From Lichenostomus cassidix (lineage: Eukaryota; Chordata; Aves; Passeriformes; Meliphagidae), in NCBI GenBank assembly GCA_008360975.2, contig CM039188.1, positions 25,757,944 to 25,821,943 of the forward strand: a DNA stretch of 64,000 nt, read 5' to 3'. Positions 13,601-28,600 of this stretch are shown here, piece after piece. The position numbers were made by a program, and so were the translations under genes. Position 1 is the stretch's first letter; the number at the start of each line of letters is the position of its first letter. The notes beneath the pieces were generated by a model, which saw only the letters and a list, made by a program, of their open reading frames with translations, made no database searches and was not told the DNA's origin.

Positions 13601-16600
13601 TTCCTTCATAAGATAATCAAAGGTCTCTCTAAATAATCTGCATGTTATTCACTGAGAATGTGGCTGTTTATTCAAAAGGGAAAAGGGGAGTTCAAATGTC
13701 TTCTCTATTTTTGTTTGCTGTAGATCATAAATTATGTGGGAGCAGACTCGTGTGAATTTGGGGGCATTGCACAATGCCAAGTACATCAGTGATAAACAAT
13801 AACCTCTCTTTTTAATATTTTAGCCGAGCTGGGAGACTACAACCATTCAGAAAACTTGCCAGGCTACCTCTCAGAATATTCTTTCATCCCTAGCCAGCCT
13901 CAAGACTTTGAAAAAGAAATAGCAAAATTACATCAGCAGCACATGTAAGGATTTACATCAGAAGATACTGACTTTGTCAAATCCTGACTGCTGATGCTGT
14001 GCTATTATCTAAAACAAAAGAGTATTTTTTCTTAAAGGTTTCGGGGTGGGTGGGGTGTCGGGATTTTAGTTTGGTTGGTTGATTTTGGTTGTTTTTTTAA
14101 GATAATGTGATTTTCTTTTTAGATTGTCTGTATAATAAATACCATTGATGGTCTATACAGAATATCTATATCTAAATTAGGGAAAAAATGAACATGTGAA
14201 GTTAAAAGTACTCAGAAAACAGTATTTGTGTGTATTTTGAAGGATATTAACTTAGCCGGATATATTTTCTTTAAGAATTTTATTCAGTCTTCAGGAATGT
14301 TCTGAGCATAAGGGCTTTTTTTTCATGATGCTTTCACCAGTAAAAGAGTTACTTTAGAAGTAACAAAGTCCTTTTCTTCAATATCTGCTCTTTCCTGTGT
14401 GTGAGTCTGTGACCTTTCAGAAAGAGGAAAAGGCAATGAAGCAATGGAAAATATTTTTTTTTCAGTATGTAACATTGTGGTACTTTCCAGTGATGGCTCC
14501 TTCATACTTTAGAACTTAAGTGCCTTTTGTTACAGTTAAATTTAACAAAATTTAAGCAATATTTATGAAACATTTGCTTGATTGGGGCATGTTTTCTTTC
14601 AAAACTGCTGGATGTTACATTACATTTCAGATAAAGGCTTAGAAAATTCTCTTAGCTTGGGGTAAAGACATTTCAGTGAATTGATGGTAGTTTAACTTTA
14701 AATTACCCGTGCCAAATACAGGATAGTAAAACTAATTTCCAATTTCTAGGGCTCCACAAACATTTAAAAGATAAAATGCATTAAAATTAAATGTGTTGTG
14801 GACTCTTGTCAAGACTTTGTTCTTGTGGAGACATATGTTCTTTTTTGTTAAAATTTTTGGGTTACAGTCTGTTTATCATGAGAAAGGAAATTCAGATTTC
14901 AGGGTGGGGGTAGAAGTAGTAAAATGAATGCAGATTTTCTGTCTGCACTCACTGGGGAGCCTGATGTGGGAGGTCGTGTTAGAACATTTCTGATTTAGCT
15001 GCTTTCTTTCAGAGGGTTGTCTCCTGCAGAAGCAGAGTTCAATTATCTCAATACAGCACGTACCTTAGAACTTTATGGAGTTGAATTGCACTATGCAAGG
15101 GTAAGTTTGGGTGAACTAGTATAATGTAAAAATGGATTCCTCTGAGATTTATGGAAAAGTACACTTTTCTTTTTAGTGAGCCTTCCTGGCTTCTGCTTAC
15201 AAGAGAAATAAATGAAAAAATTTGGGCTTAGTTATCTGAGTGTTAATCAGGTTGAGCTTTGTTGGCTTGAATACCAGTTCAGTTGGCTACTGATGAATAA
15301 GAAAAATGTGCTTGTTGAGTGTGCCTTTGATGTTTAAGGATCTGTCAACTTTGAAAATACTTAATTTGGTTCTTACTAGAACCAATATTGTAATATAGAG
15401 TGAATTGTTAATGTAAGGTGAGGTGCTATAATTTGATAGAGTGTTAGTTTTACCTGGTAAAGTAGCTCAAGCTCTTAACTCAAATGGTCTTGACTGTCGG
15501 TACAGTGCTAACATTTCTGCAAAGCCTCTGAATAACGTTCCTTTTAGTAAATAAGATATCCCTAGTTTTTAGATATTCTTGTCCTAAGGCTAGAGAAAGT
15601 TGGAATAGAATTCTAAATGTACACCACTTAACTGCTCACTGTATCCACTGCAGTTGCCCACATATTGAGAGTTCTATAGCAGGTGCTTGGTGAGAGTGCA
15701 AAGATACTTCAGGAAAAATTTGCTATTTGAATATGCTTACAATAATATTGTTTGTTTTAGAATCTCTCCTCTCTGTGTTCTGAGATTGCAATTTCCTTTC
15801 AGGTAGGAATTGAAGTTGCTGGTTGCTTTTAGTGTAGCAAATGCCAAGCCAGTCTATTAGTGCTGCTATTCTTAATAAAGTAGAATACTCTCGTATGTAT
15901 TTCTTGTTGGTGAAAGAAGATCTAACATAAGAAATCAAAATTTTGTGGTAGGTTATAAGGAGCTCAGAGCAAACATTCAGGTTTGTCCTAAATAGGAGTG
16001 AATCATTTAATTTCTTATTTGTCTTATTAAAACACATTTCCTTCCACATTAATTTGTGTATTTGGAGAGAGATGGGAATTATTATATATGATGTTTCAAA
16101 AGATACTTATGTTGTTCTTCAAGTAATTTTCTCTTTTCTTTTAAAGGATCAGAGTAACAATGAAATAATGATTGGAGTGATGTCAGGTGGAATACTAATT
16201 TTTAAGAACAGAGTACGAATTAACACCTTTCAGTGGTAAGGACAGCTATTTAATGTTTTTATTTGCTATTTCAGAATATTTTTACCACTCTGAAAAAGAC
16301 TGAAACTTAAGGTGTATCATACCATGTTGACATTATTTGTCTTATGTTGTGCTATGGGCAATATCATGGTGGAGTTTTGTCCTGGTCTCCATCCTGTGCT
16401 GTTAAACAACTTTGATACTCTAATGAAATTGTAATGAATTGTAATACATTTTTTCTTCAGGTTTTTGTAAGCATACTTTACATTTAATTATCTATATAGC
16501 CAGGGCCAGTGTGATGGTCTAGCTTACAGTCTTTTAAGAGACAGTTGAGTTGAAAAATATTAACCTGAAGATTGGCTGCTCTTACCTGTTTTGAGACCTA

Positions 16601-19600
16601 CAAATTAGTTGTACTGTGTGTTTTATATTGAATGTAGTTATGGTACTTGTGAATAACTGAGGTGGAGCATTCAAGATATTACCATCTCTTCATCCATAGA
16701 CAACCATTTTCATGATAGTGCATTTACTGCAGAAAATACTGTTGTTTATTTCTTCTCTTAAATTGAATAGTTTTAAAGCTGTTCTGTAAAGATGGAGTTA
16801 TCCCCATTAAATCTCCTACTCTGTTTATCAGTGTGCTTAAGTTGGAATCCTGTTCTTTATTCATGTAAGATCAGGAAAGATCTGACAGAAATCCTGTTCC
16901 ATACTGTGACTTCTGTCGTGCTCTTTAGAATGTAATTGTAATTTACATTCTGTACATTCTGTAAATTCATTACATTCTGTAATTTCTGTGGTTCTCTTTA
17001 GAAGTTATGTCACCTTCCCCAATGTGTTTTTAAGTTCTGCAGAAGTAACCTTGTCTTGGTTTCCTTTGCCTGTTTGGAATCCACTTTGACAGCCTTATTA
17101 CTTGTGTCTCTGAGTTGTTATAGCTGCATTCTGAGTGGGTGAAGTCAGTCATATAAGATTATCATAACAGACATTAGATCACCAGGCACAAAAGCTTTTC
17201 GTTCTAGAAAAATGATGAGAAGTGTTCATTTGCTACTGATTTTGCATTTTTGTTTGCTGCTGATGTGTGCTTGATCTTTTCTGCAACCCAATGAATTTCT
17301 GAGGTATTCTGGTTTTCTGAGCTAAGTTTAGTCTCAAGGTTCATTGTAGGATGTTACATATTTTGTGGTTTACCAAGAAGAGAAACAATGTGAGTGGTCG
17401 AATTTTAGTAGATTTTCAGAGAGAAAGAAAAAACAAAGCTATATCATAAGTGTTATCTGCAGCCAGTACAACTGAACATGGTGAACATATTACGTGTATG
17501 CTGTTGAAGAAAAGTAAGTCTGAGACAATTACAAAGTGTGTAAATTTGTAGTCTTCATGGTTATTGTGTAAATTAAAAGTGAATCTTGGAATGATAAGCC
17601 TGAAACTACTGTTCTGGTCAATCAGACCTGCCTTTCTAATAGTGACACATTCTAGGAAAGATATCATTCATGTGATGAGAGTTTTGAAATGTTGGAGCCA
17701 TTCCTGGCCTAAGGCTGCTTTATAAATGGAATGCTGTAATAGTCAGGAAGGTTTTATTTCAGTCTGATTTTACTGCTGTTATTTTTGGGAAAACAGCAAT
17801 AGTAGAAATAGGTTCTATAAAGCACACTGGTAAATTACTGAGTATGTACAATCTAAGTCATAATTAAGCTACACGTCCCTAATGGAAGCTGGAGGTTTCT
17901 GTGAGTTCTGCTTCATATTGTTTGCATGCCAGGGATGCTGATCTAAATTCTTAGTGTGGTTTTTTGTGTGTGTGTGTGTAATTACCTAAACAGTTCTTCT
18001 TTGTATTCAACCGTATCAGCTGACATCAGGGATATTAATTTCTTCCTGTGAAGACTATAGTTACCAACATAATTGGTCTTTACAAAGAAAAAAAAGTACC
18101 ACCCTTCCCCATTTCACCCTGTTAGAGGCTTTCTTTTGCTACGAGTAATAGTCTGAAATACCAGTTTCCACAATATAGCTCCATGATAGACCTATTACCC
18201 TCTCTTTTTTATCCATAATCATGCTGCTGCTCCTGTGCCACTAGTACTGTGCAATTGGAGCTGTGTAATGTTTTCCTGGTGCTTTATGGCTACAGTGAAT
18301 ATTTGGATACCTGTTTTTCAGTACTCCTGAGCTGAGTTTTGTGACAAGTGAGAGGATAGACATGAATGTATGTGGGAGGAAATAAAGATTTAACTGTATT
18401 GCTCAGAGGAGAATCAAAATGTCTTTGCCTTCTCCCTCTTAATTTGATGTTATATCCAAATTGCTTATTCTGAACCTTTTGATCATGGGGAAAAATGAAA
18501 CAGGAGGAAGACAAGTGAGGAATAGGGGAAAACAAAGGACACTGTCTTTTATCCCATGTGTCCTAACTTGATCTTCCTGTATTGTAGATAATTCCTCCTT
18601 TCCCTAGGCTTTGCTACCAGGTGCAGAGACCTGGGAAACCAAGGAGATTGAAGACCAAAGGAGAAGATCATCAAGTATCAGCCTTCCCTTTGTTACTAGA
18701 CCACCTGTTCTGCAGTTGGGAACATGCTTTCTTTAGCCCGTGGTTTGTGGTTGATGTATCTCTGGAAAGCTTCAGTGCCTTTTGCATCCAATGCCAGTTG
18801 CAACTGCAGTTGTGCTGTGGATTTCCTAGTTTTATCCCTGAGTGCCTAGGTAGTACTGTGTTCCTCCTTGGTCATCTGATGCTGCTTATGCATCTTGTAC
18901 ACCTCCTTTTGTGTTTGAGCCCAGGCAGCAGTTCTGAGTTATTCTTGGCTGGCCTCTTCTCATGCTTGCATGTTTTCTAGCACATTGGGATTGTTCTGGA
19001 TTGAGAAGATTGTCCTTTAAGACAACTACCTGTCTTTTGTTCCTGTGACCCAAAGGCATTTTCTGCAGGATTTTGCCCACCAGAACTCTGGACAAACTGG
19101 AGTTTCCTCTCCTGAAGCCATGGTTTAGTCTGCTGCATCCCTTCACTTCCTTTAAGATATTTAGCTTCCTCATCTCACAGCTGCTGGAGCCAAGTTGGTC
19201 TTTGGCTACTAAATCTGGACAATCCTTTCTTGTTTGTGAGTTGGACTATCAAGAGCATCTTCCCTGGGTGGCTGGTCCAGAACCTGTGTCAAAGAGGTCT
19301 TGCTCAAGAAATTTGCTGATTGCTTGTGTCCTGCATTAACACCCTCCCAAGGGTCAGGGTGATAAAGCCCTTAGTGAGAACCAGGGCATGGTATCATGAG
19401 ACTTCTTCCACGTGTTTGAGTATAATCTGAATTTTAGACTAGGACTTCTAAATACCTTTTCATTTAAAAAGATATAGTTTATTATTTAGGATGTCTGAAA
19501 TGACTGAAGATGGGAAAATCATACCAGAAAAATTATATTGATGCCTCCCTGTTCTTATGCTTTTCTTTGGATATGCAGCATTGCCAAGAGTCAGAGAAAG

Positions 19601-22600
19601 GAAACACAGTCAGACATGCCTTTTCCTTGGGTTGAGGATGATTATACTCATTCAGTGCCTAGCAGGGTATTAGCAGTGCGTATGAACTCTTTTATCTGCT
19701 GTATTTTTTTGAAATAGCTGAGAATCAGCTTTGCTGAGTCATTTCTTTGTTCTTGAGTGGTGGCTCTTTTGAGTTGAGTTAGACCTTATTGGCTAATGTT
19801 ATAGCTTTGAGCCTGTTCCAAATGGTTTCAGGCTTAAAAGTCATCTGACCTCACTCTGCCTAAATTATGGGATGAGATTTAAACCCAGTATGGATTATTC
19901 TTATTCTCTCTCAGTTTGTAAATCACCAAAGGCAGTAATTTCTTTAGCAGAAGAGGGAACCCCAAAGAATAAAAGATAGTAAATGCTTTTATAAACAGAA
20001 TAATTGCTAAGCAAATCTGATATGTTGCAGAGTGTATGGAGTTCAGTTCATGTTTCAGGAAAGGTATATATTAAAATGTTATTTTAATTGCACTGTACAT
20101 GAAAATTTTAGGTAATTTCTAGCATACTTGTTGATTAACTGCAGCCTAGATAGTCTAATATTTTTTTTTTCTGTTTTTCCCACAGTCAGACTGTTAATAA
20201 TCACTAGAGTCTGGCCTATCCAGCAAAATCAAGACCCATCCCACATTACCCTTAAGCAATTTTTTGTCACAGGAGGTTCTAAGATTGATGCTTTGCCAGT
20301 GGAATAATTGAATTTCAGTAGATGAGATGTAACTCCCCTTAAAGTTTCCAATCCATGAGAAACTAACTCTGATAGCAAGACTTTGTTAAGAATTTAAAAA
20401 AAAAACCACCCACAGCAACAAAAAGGATGGGTATTGCTGCTGCTTTTATTGTTGTTGTTAGCTGTTAAACTAATGGCAAGGCTAGGAAAGAAAAAAGAAA
20501 TGGGAAAATATGTAAATAAACATAATTTAAACACTAAATTCACAGAGTGCCTTTATGTTACTGCAGATAAAGACTCTCCCAACAAATTAGGACATCCCAC
20601 TTAGGTTCCTGTTCTGAATAACTCCCTGGAGAAAAATGTCTTTATTTGATTTCGTTAAGAAGATAATTTCTATATATAGGTATCCAACTTAGGTGTCTGT
20701 TAATGTTTTGCTTCTCATCCTTTCTGGTCTAAAAGGTTTTTAATTCAGCAAGTGATAAATATGCAAGTGGTAATTCCAGTCAGTTTGCAGTACTGTATCA
20801 GTTGTTCCCTTCAAAAGTTACTATGTTTCTCTTTTTACAGTTTGAATCTCACTTTTTTTCTTGACCAAAGTGATACTCCTGTATATTTAATAAAAAATGT
20901 GGACTATTCTAATATTACATTTCTTTGAAAAATTATATCATTAGATTGTGATGGAAATACAGCCTGTCTTTTCCCATTTTGCATAACTAATATTTGAGTG
21001 ACCATCCAAAACAGTTTGGAATTCCATCAGTATTCCATATGTTTGCAGATAACCTGAAAGGTGAACAGATCTGTAGGCAAATTTTTCCCTGTAATGTGAT
21101 ATTGCAAATGTTTTTTTACATTACACTCCTAATAGTGTGATCATCTTTTTTAACTTTATAAAAACCAAGGTTGTGAGTCCTATCTCTGTGCTTCTATCTT
21201 ACCTTAGCTATTTTACTAAAACAAGTTCTGATTATATTTAAAGACATGTAGGAACATAAAGAAAGAATGTCTTTCAGGGATCAGGTGAAGTTCAAAGGAT
21301 TTTTTCATATTCTAAGGGATAATGAAAGCAGCCTCAGAAAAGAGAACATCTGCCTGGAATGACCTGGGGATAGAAAAGCTCTTTGGGCTTTGGAATGGGG
21401 AAAAGATACCAAAATTAGCAACTGCCTTGGGTTTAGGATGTAAACAAGTGAATGTGATGGATAACATAAATATACAGCTCATAAATTTCAAATTATACAA
21501 ACTATTTTATTTAATATTTGTTCCCCTTTTTTTTGTCTATGGAAATGAAATCTGTTCTCTCTAGAAAGCATCTTTTCAGTAGGTGTATTTAAGCCTTTAA
21601 CCATTATTGAGTATACCAAATGTTGAAATATTTTTATTTTCCATTTAGGTTGAAGATTGTAAAAATTTCTTTTAAGTGCAAACAGTTTTTTGTTCAACTT
21701 AGGAAGGAATTGGTGAGTACTGTCTTAAATTTTATCTGAAAGCAATGAAATTTTTTCTGCTGCATGTGTGCATTATACTGACTGATACTATGTTGATTCT
21801 TGTTTCTGTCTGTCATTAAAGTCCCTTTTCACCAATATGTTGGCTGTTTCATGCCTCAAAAAGACCATTACAATGCTTTATAAGATTTCTTTTTTCATTT
21901 GATTTGCCTTATATTTTAGATACTTTTAGTTTTACATTTGTATGCAAGCAATGTAACTTGTTTATGTAAGATAAATGTGGAAAAGGTTGAAAGTAAATCA
22001 ATATTAAATTTAAACTTCAAAAGAAACCAAATTAGAACTAAAGGTAGTGCTTAATGCTGCTTCAGTTGTATATATGCTTGTAAATTAATGTTTGATAAAC
22101 ATGTTGATTTGTATTATTTAGATTTAGTAATACATTAAGACTTTATTACTTATATTCAAACAGAAGAGATAAGTATTTCTTTGTAGTTCTAAATTACATA
22201 TGGTAAATTTTTATGCCTACTTCTATATTTCTTGGGGTAATGGTTGAAGCTGAATGTTTCACTGCTTGTGGTGTGTGTTTGCTACCCCATGAAGCACCAC
22301 AGGACCACTGTGCAGTTTTTTCAGCAAGAAATGTATTGTTCTGTGCTGCCAAGAGATGAGCTTCCATCATAGACATAGCACTGGGGAAAGGCGGAGAAAT
22401 TTATTAAAAATATGACTATGTGATTAGCTCGTCAGATTAGTTAAAAAGTTTTGTGCAGTTCTTACAGCTGAAAGGATTTACTGTGAGGGTGGTGAGACAC
22501 TGGAACAGGTTGAGGGTGCCCCAACCCTGGCACTGTTCAAGGCCTTGAGCAACCTGGTCTGATGGGAAGTGTCCTGCCCATGGCAGACAGGTTGGGATTA

Positions 22601-25600
22601 GATAATCTTTAGTGTCTTCCATCCCTTAATGTTCTATGGTTCTATGGTTTGAAGACCTGAAATGCAGAGTTACAGACTAGATAAAAGATGATTCTAGGCA
22701 GAAATGCATCTTGAGTACTATAGGGCTGTTCCAAGTTTAGAGACAATAAGGTTAAACAAGAAAAATACGAGGAGGAAACAACTGTTATGTGAGATCAGGC
22801 CAGTGTCTGGTGACTAGTGCTCGTGCCTAAAACAGGAGTCACTCTGTGTATCTTAAAAACAGATCCTTTAAAATCATGAAGTGAACAGGAGTGTCTGTCA
22901 ATGTGAGCAGACATCGTGGAGCATGAGCAGAAAACTGGTAGTGACCCAAAAAAGTGGAGGGGGAAAGTTGTATTGGTGTACCACAGCATTTTTGTAATAC
23001 CCTGCTGGAGCTACGTGCTTGTTCTCAAAGGCAGGCTGATCTATGACAGCCCAGAGGTCAAATTTTGTCTTGATACTAGTGTGTGTAACTTCCATTACAG
23101 TTGCAGGAAAGTTGTATTTGCATCTGAGATGAGAATTTGGGGTTTTGTTTGGAATTCAGAAATTACGAGCTGCAGTTGTTTTCTCAATCAGAACTTGATG
23201 AAAATGCTGTGGTAGCAGAGTTCAGGACCTCGAAGATTAAGTTACCTAGATATAAAATAGGATTGGGTACTGTGTACTTGAGTGTTTCCTCTGTTTTCTG
23301 CAGAAAAAAATATGCTTATAATAGCAAGTAATACAAAGATAGCTTTCTTATCTTGTTTCTCCGTTGCTTTTTAATATTGTATATTGTTACTTGCGTGAGA
23401 ATGTAGTTTATATAATTAATGTAATTTCTCTTCTGAGACATCCAAGCCAACGAATGAAAAGGCCTTGTAATGTTTTTCTTTAAACTCCGTGTGTCAGATG
23501 AAAACCGGTGGCAAGAAATGCATTTTCATTCATTCCAAGTCATTAATACTTAAGATTAAATCTCAAATTTGGCTTCCAAAGAAGTCATACTTAAACTAAT
23601 ATTTTAATCACAGCTAATACTGAAAGTTTTGTTTCCACAGTCACTTTCCCTGACAGATTCATAGGATAAGATTCATCTCACTTACATTCAGCTTCAGTTA
23701 GGTTAAAATAAGGTAACATGGTAATTAGGTCACCAAAGCTAATCATTAGACTTCCTCTGTAGTACTCATACACGAAGGTGCAAAGGCTGAAACACCTTGC
23801 ATGAGCTGGAAGTATGTTTTAGGATGGATTAAGTTGCTCTCTGGTGGTATATTCTTCCTTTTGCTTTTGCTTTCACTCCCATTAACAATAAAGGGAGCCT
23901 AAATGACTCTCTTTAGGCAGCAAAAACTAGGTGAAGTGACTCAGTGATTGCACCTTTGGTATGTAAAATATCTCTGGTCTAGTGCTTTGAATGCATATTT
24001 TAAATCACCTATTTACGATATGGCAGGGGAAATACATTCATGGTATGCTGATGATGTGTTTCAAACTTGTGTGTAAATATATAACAAATTGTACATCTGA
24101 GTAACTGCATTTATTTGAATGCAAAGCTGAGGTGCTGTAGAATATTAAGTTAGTGGACTTGGGAAAGGAATTTTCCAGTGGTTTTATTTTTTCCCAACTG
24201 GGCTACATATGCTTTTATATAATCCTAAACAGGTATTTTTCAAATGCTGCTAATGAGTGTTGAAAGCTTTTAATTGCAACAGTCCTCAAAAGTGCAATTA
24301 CCTTATCTTGTAATCACCTATTAAATTTATTCCCTGACTTGGCATAGCTTGAAGGCATCAACAAAAGTAAAGAATTATTTGCCTATTTCTGTTAGATTAT
24401 ATCTGTGTTTAAATAAATCACTTAAATGAAGTAAGATGAAGCAGTTTAATGTCACAGTCGTTTTCCAGTGGTAGTATAATACAATCTCGAGTGGAAGCTG
24501 GTGGAGTGTTCTGGCAGTCATATATCTGAAGCATATATCCACTGGAGTAGATTTTTTTTTCCATTGTTCCTTTATGATTTTGTGGGGGAAAAGTATCCTA
24601 TATGTAGGACTTCATCCAACATTAGAAGCCCCCTGAGCCATTACTTTAATAGCAGGTTTTTCCACCATATCTTACTTTGTTCTGCCTGGTCTGTATGCTG
24701 CTTCCCTTACATGCTTTGAAACTTGAGAATAATTCCATAGTTTTGTTTTTCTAGGTGTTTCCCTAAGCTTCTCTGGTTCTATTTAATTGCACCCTTGACT
24801 GTAGTAATATCAATAGCTAGCATCAAGCTCTTAATGCCATCCAGCATGTTTTTGTGGTCTTGATTCTTTCACACCCAAAGAAGCTGTTTAGCATTTTCTC
24901 TTGCTCTTTTAGAGACCAGATGTCCATTGAAAAATTACTTGAGTCTGGAACTAAACAATATCATAGGTTTCTAGCCATAACTGAAACCTGGTTTCAGTGA
25001 GTGGTCAAGAAAATTGATTTTTTTTTTTAAATTATAGATTATGTATCTGAAGTTTGTGCTTTGAATTTTTTCTTGACTTTTTTTGGCTGACTTTTAGAAA
25101 GAACTTGGTCTGTAATCACAAGGTGATGCATGGGCTTATCTGCCCAAATCTGTACTTGATCTTAAGTAGCACTGGCGTTCATTAGATGCCTAGTTGATTG
25201 CTGCCTAATCCGGTCAAAGTTTCTGCATTGTGTTTTTTCTGATAAAGAGCAAATTCTGCTGGCAGAAGTATCTGTGCTGCATTAAGCTTTCACAGGATTT
25301 TTGCCCACTATTTCTAATTGTCTTACTGTAGTTTTGTGCTGGGGTCCAGAGCTTCATTACCAGTAGTGCATCTCAGCTGCTTCAATCTTCCTCTCTGTAG
25401 CAAGCAGACTGTTTTCCTCTCTTTAGTAGAAACCACGGACACAATTAGTAAGAAAACAATTTTGGAGCACAGTTCTGCTGTGGCTCCCTGAGGTAGTCTT
25501 CTAATACTGATCTCAACAGACATAACCCCCTGAAATGCCTGTATGTCAGTGTCATACCAATGGAGACTTCTGCATCTTCCTGGAGCCTTGTGCTGTGAAA

Positions 25601-28600
25601 GCGTTCCATGGGCTGCAGCATAACTGTCCTATAACTGTTACTTTATGTGCCTTTGGCTGAAGTACCATGGGCATTACAAATGTCAGCTTGGGGTTTTATG
25701 CTGAGCCCACATTGATTCAAGCCTGCTATTTTCAGGGAATACAGGCGCAACCTTATTCTGAATCCAGCAATAGAACCAGATCTTGGATCCCAGAATCATC
25801 AGCAAAGATGAATTTCAAGTGCCCAAGTTACATCAGAATATTACAGAACCTGCAAGAGTGAATAGGGGAAGGATGAGTGCACTTTGGAGCCAATATCCTG
25901 TATTATTCTTTACCTTAGACAATGTTTCCTAGCTGTAATTGAGATGAAGGGGTAGGATTTTAGAATCAGTTCTCCCTGCACTGCAATGAAAGCTTTAAAA
26001 GCTATGAATAGAACTATTGTTAAGGTACCTTTAAAGCTCTAGCACACCAAGTTCCTGTGAAAGTGCTGTCTCGCATTACAATTAAGTTGATCTTGCTGCA
26101 GCTCCTTCTCATCCTGCCATACCAGCTCCTCCTCCATGCTTCATGTCTGATCTACTGATCAGATGGTGGCATGAGATTCAGATCAGCTTGTTTTCTGGAA
26201 TACAAACTAGGGGAAACAGCAGGTTGTATTTTTTTCCCCAACCCATAATTATAGTACTTTGAATGGCATTAAAATGTATGATCATCAGCTCATATAACTT
26301 GTCAAATTTTCTTTTCCAACTGTTTGAAAAGCTGACAGAACATGAAAATTTGCTACATCATGAGAACTTTTTGTTAGAATCTAAAATCTTAGCTGTTTCA
26401 TCCTTTACGGGATGCAGATGAGGGCAGTCCATAATTTTGCATAGTTGCTCTCTTGCAGAATAGTAATCTACCTTGTTTGACTTTTACATTGTTGATAAAG
26501 CCTTTTATAACTGCATAGGTCATGGACTTAATATCTGTTACCTTGTTCATAACTTCTAATTTTTAAATGCTTCTGTTCACATGTCTAGAAAATACAGGAA
26601 ACAGTTGGCAAAACTTGGAAATTAGGAACAGAGATATAAGTAATCTTTGTAATTGAATTTAAATATTGGCTTTTAGTTTCTTGAATATAATTTTTCAAAT
26701 TTCATCAATTAATAGTTAAAATTTGCTATTTGCTTTTTAAATCAGTTTTATTTTGTAAATATGTCATGTGGCTGAAAATACAGTGTTGTTCTTAGCCATT
26801 GTTGACAGCGACTTCCCGAAAACAACAGTGGGGGAAGAGCTTCTGGCTTTTGCCTTGGTTTCTCAGGAGATCTATGGATAAGCAGACCAACAAAAGCTTA
26901 ACTTAGAAAAGTCTTTACTGTTAAGTGAAATCAATTAAGGTGTGCAAAATGTTGGGGAGGATTTCATACTGTGAAGGGAAAGAAAATGCTGATGATATTT
27001 CCAAACCTACAAAGGTTGTTACCAAGCTCTCTCGACAGGCAAAATAGCTTAGCTTGCTTTGCCATTTTGCTTCTTGCATTTCCCAGGAATCTAATGAATC
27101 ATTCAGAAGTAGGCACATCAGTTGCTCTTGAGATCGATACCTGTTCCCAATCTCCAGCTGCCACATGTGCATGACAATTGCTCATCTTAACTGTAGTAAT
27201 TTTGAAGGGAGAGGCATGTTTTCTTTGAGCTCTCAAATCACGGTATTCTTTTCATGTAGTTTGGGTTATACCTTTTAGACTTGTTTCTATATCACTAAAC
27301 AGACTGTTAACCTTTGAGCAGCTCTTAAAAAAAACCAACAAAACCCAGGGGAACAAAAAAAATTCTTTTAAGAAACTGTAAAGGTATTTTAAAAGGGTTT
27401 GTTGTACATTAAGTTAACAGAAAATTAGAGTACCACTTCAAAAAGCGTGATTTTAAAAGAATAGCCCAAAGCCAACAATATTTATCTTAGTTTCAAAATT
27501 AACTTGGAATTATTTTTATCTGAAATACATTTTTCTCATTTTTTAGCATGAATCTAGAGAAACATTACTGGGATTCAATATGGTGAATTATCGAGCTTGT
27601 AAGAATTTGTGGAAGGCTTGTGTTGAGCATCACACGTTCTTCCGTTTGGACAGACCACTTCCCCCTCAGAAGAACTTTTTTGCACATTATTTCACTTTGG
27701 GTTCCAAGTTCCGGTACTGGTAAGTGCTGATTTGAAATACATGGCAAAGAATATGAGTGAATAGGCAGCTCTTTAATAAAAATAGAGAATTATCTAGAAT
27801 CTGTATTAAAACATATTTCAAGTAGGTTTTGTATCCTGCAAGTGTTCCCATTCCCTGTTGGCCTAAGTTTCAAATGTCAGTAATTTTTTAAGATATCTTG
27901 AAAATATAATTATTGTATTATTAGTGGTCATTATTGCACCAGTACTCTGAGGTTGTCTCCCAAGCTTCATTTCTTGGCCTGTTTAGGTGCTGGGTTATGT
28001 TTATCTTAAAAATGTTGTCTCAAAACTTAAAAGTCTTTGACCTGGTGTTTTTGAAAACTGTTGAGTTTCAGATACAGTGTGCAGCCACAGCAACAAAACA
28101 GACCTAAATAAAAAACAAATACAAATCACTGAAAAGAAGCCTGTACAAGTAAAGCCCACTTATCTGAAGGTATACAAATAGGAATTAGGTGCAGACAAAG
28201 GACATATATGTTCTGTATCAAAACCAGAATTTCAGAAAATGAAGGGGAAATTAAATCCATAACCTTTAAGGATGAAGTTAAAATAATAGGCAAAAAGCTT
28301 GGAGGTGCACAGAATGACTGTGTAATAGCTATAATCCCTGTAATGCTGGAGTGGGTGGTGTTAGATTTTGCTGCTTTATGCTTTTTATTATAAAAATATA
28401 TCTCTGTTCAGGGACTGAATTAACTGTCTTTGCAAGTAATGCAGAATGCCAATGGTTTAAATAGTGCCTGAAACAGAGAATAACAGAGCTACTACTAATC
28501 ATCCATCTAGAATGGCAGTAGTGTCTGTGACGTACAAAGGGACATGATGAAAAGCTACAAAACACAATAACAGGCTATTTCTGTCACACTTGTGAATTGC

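Larger units (their letters stand above)
16236..21648 (+). other. PTPN4: PTPN4 intron with CR1 fragment
   Basis: 5413-bp intron. It contains a short hairpin and TACATTCTGTA repeats near 16927-16980, a GT microsatellite at 17965-17979, and a CR1 ORF2 relic at 18590-19415 on the minus strand. The rest is AT-rich and shows nothing else. Confidence 0.85.

Noticed and set aside
15723..16049. 108-codon minus-strand ORF
   Set aside because: Low-complexity composition, no recognisable motif, inside a PTPN4 intron; consistent with chance.
18621..19339. Plus-strand ORFs of 119 and 88 codons as genes
   Set aside because: They are antisense to the degraded CR1 ORF2 on the minus strand; no domain, no splice support.
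24040..24110. C/D box snoRNA candidate (TGATGAT ... CTGA)
   Set aside because: The C box is preceded by C, terminal stem pairing is poor, and no guide elements are clear.
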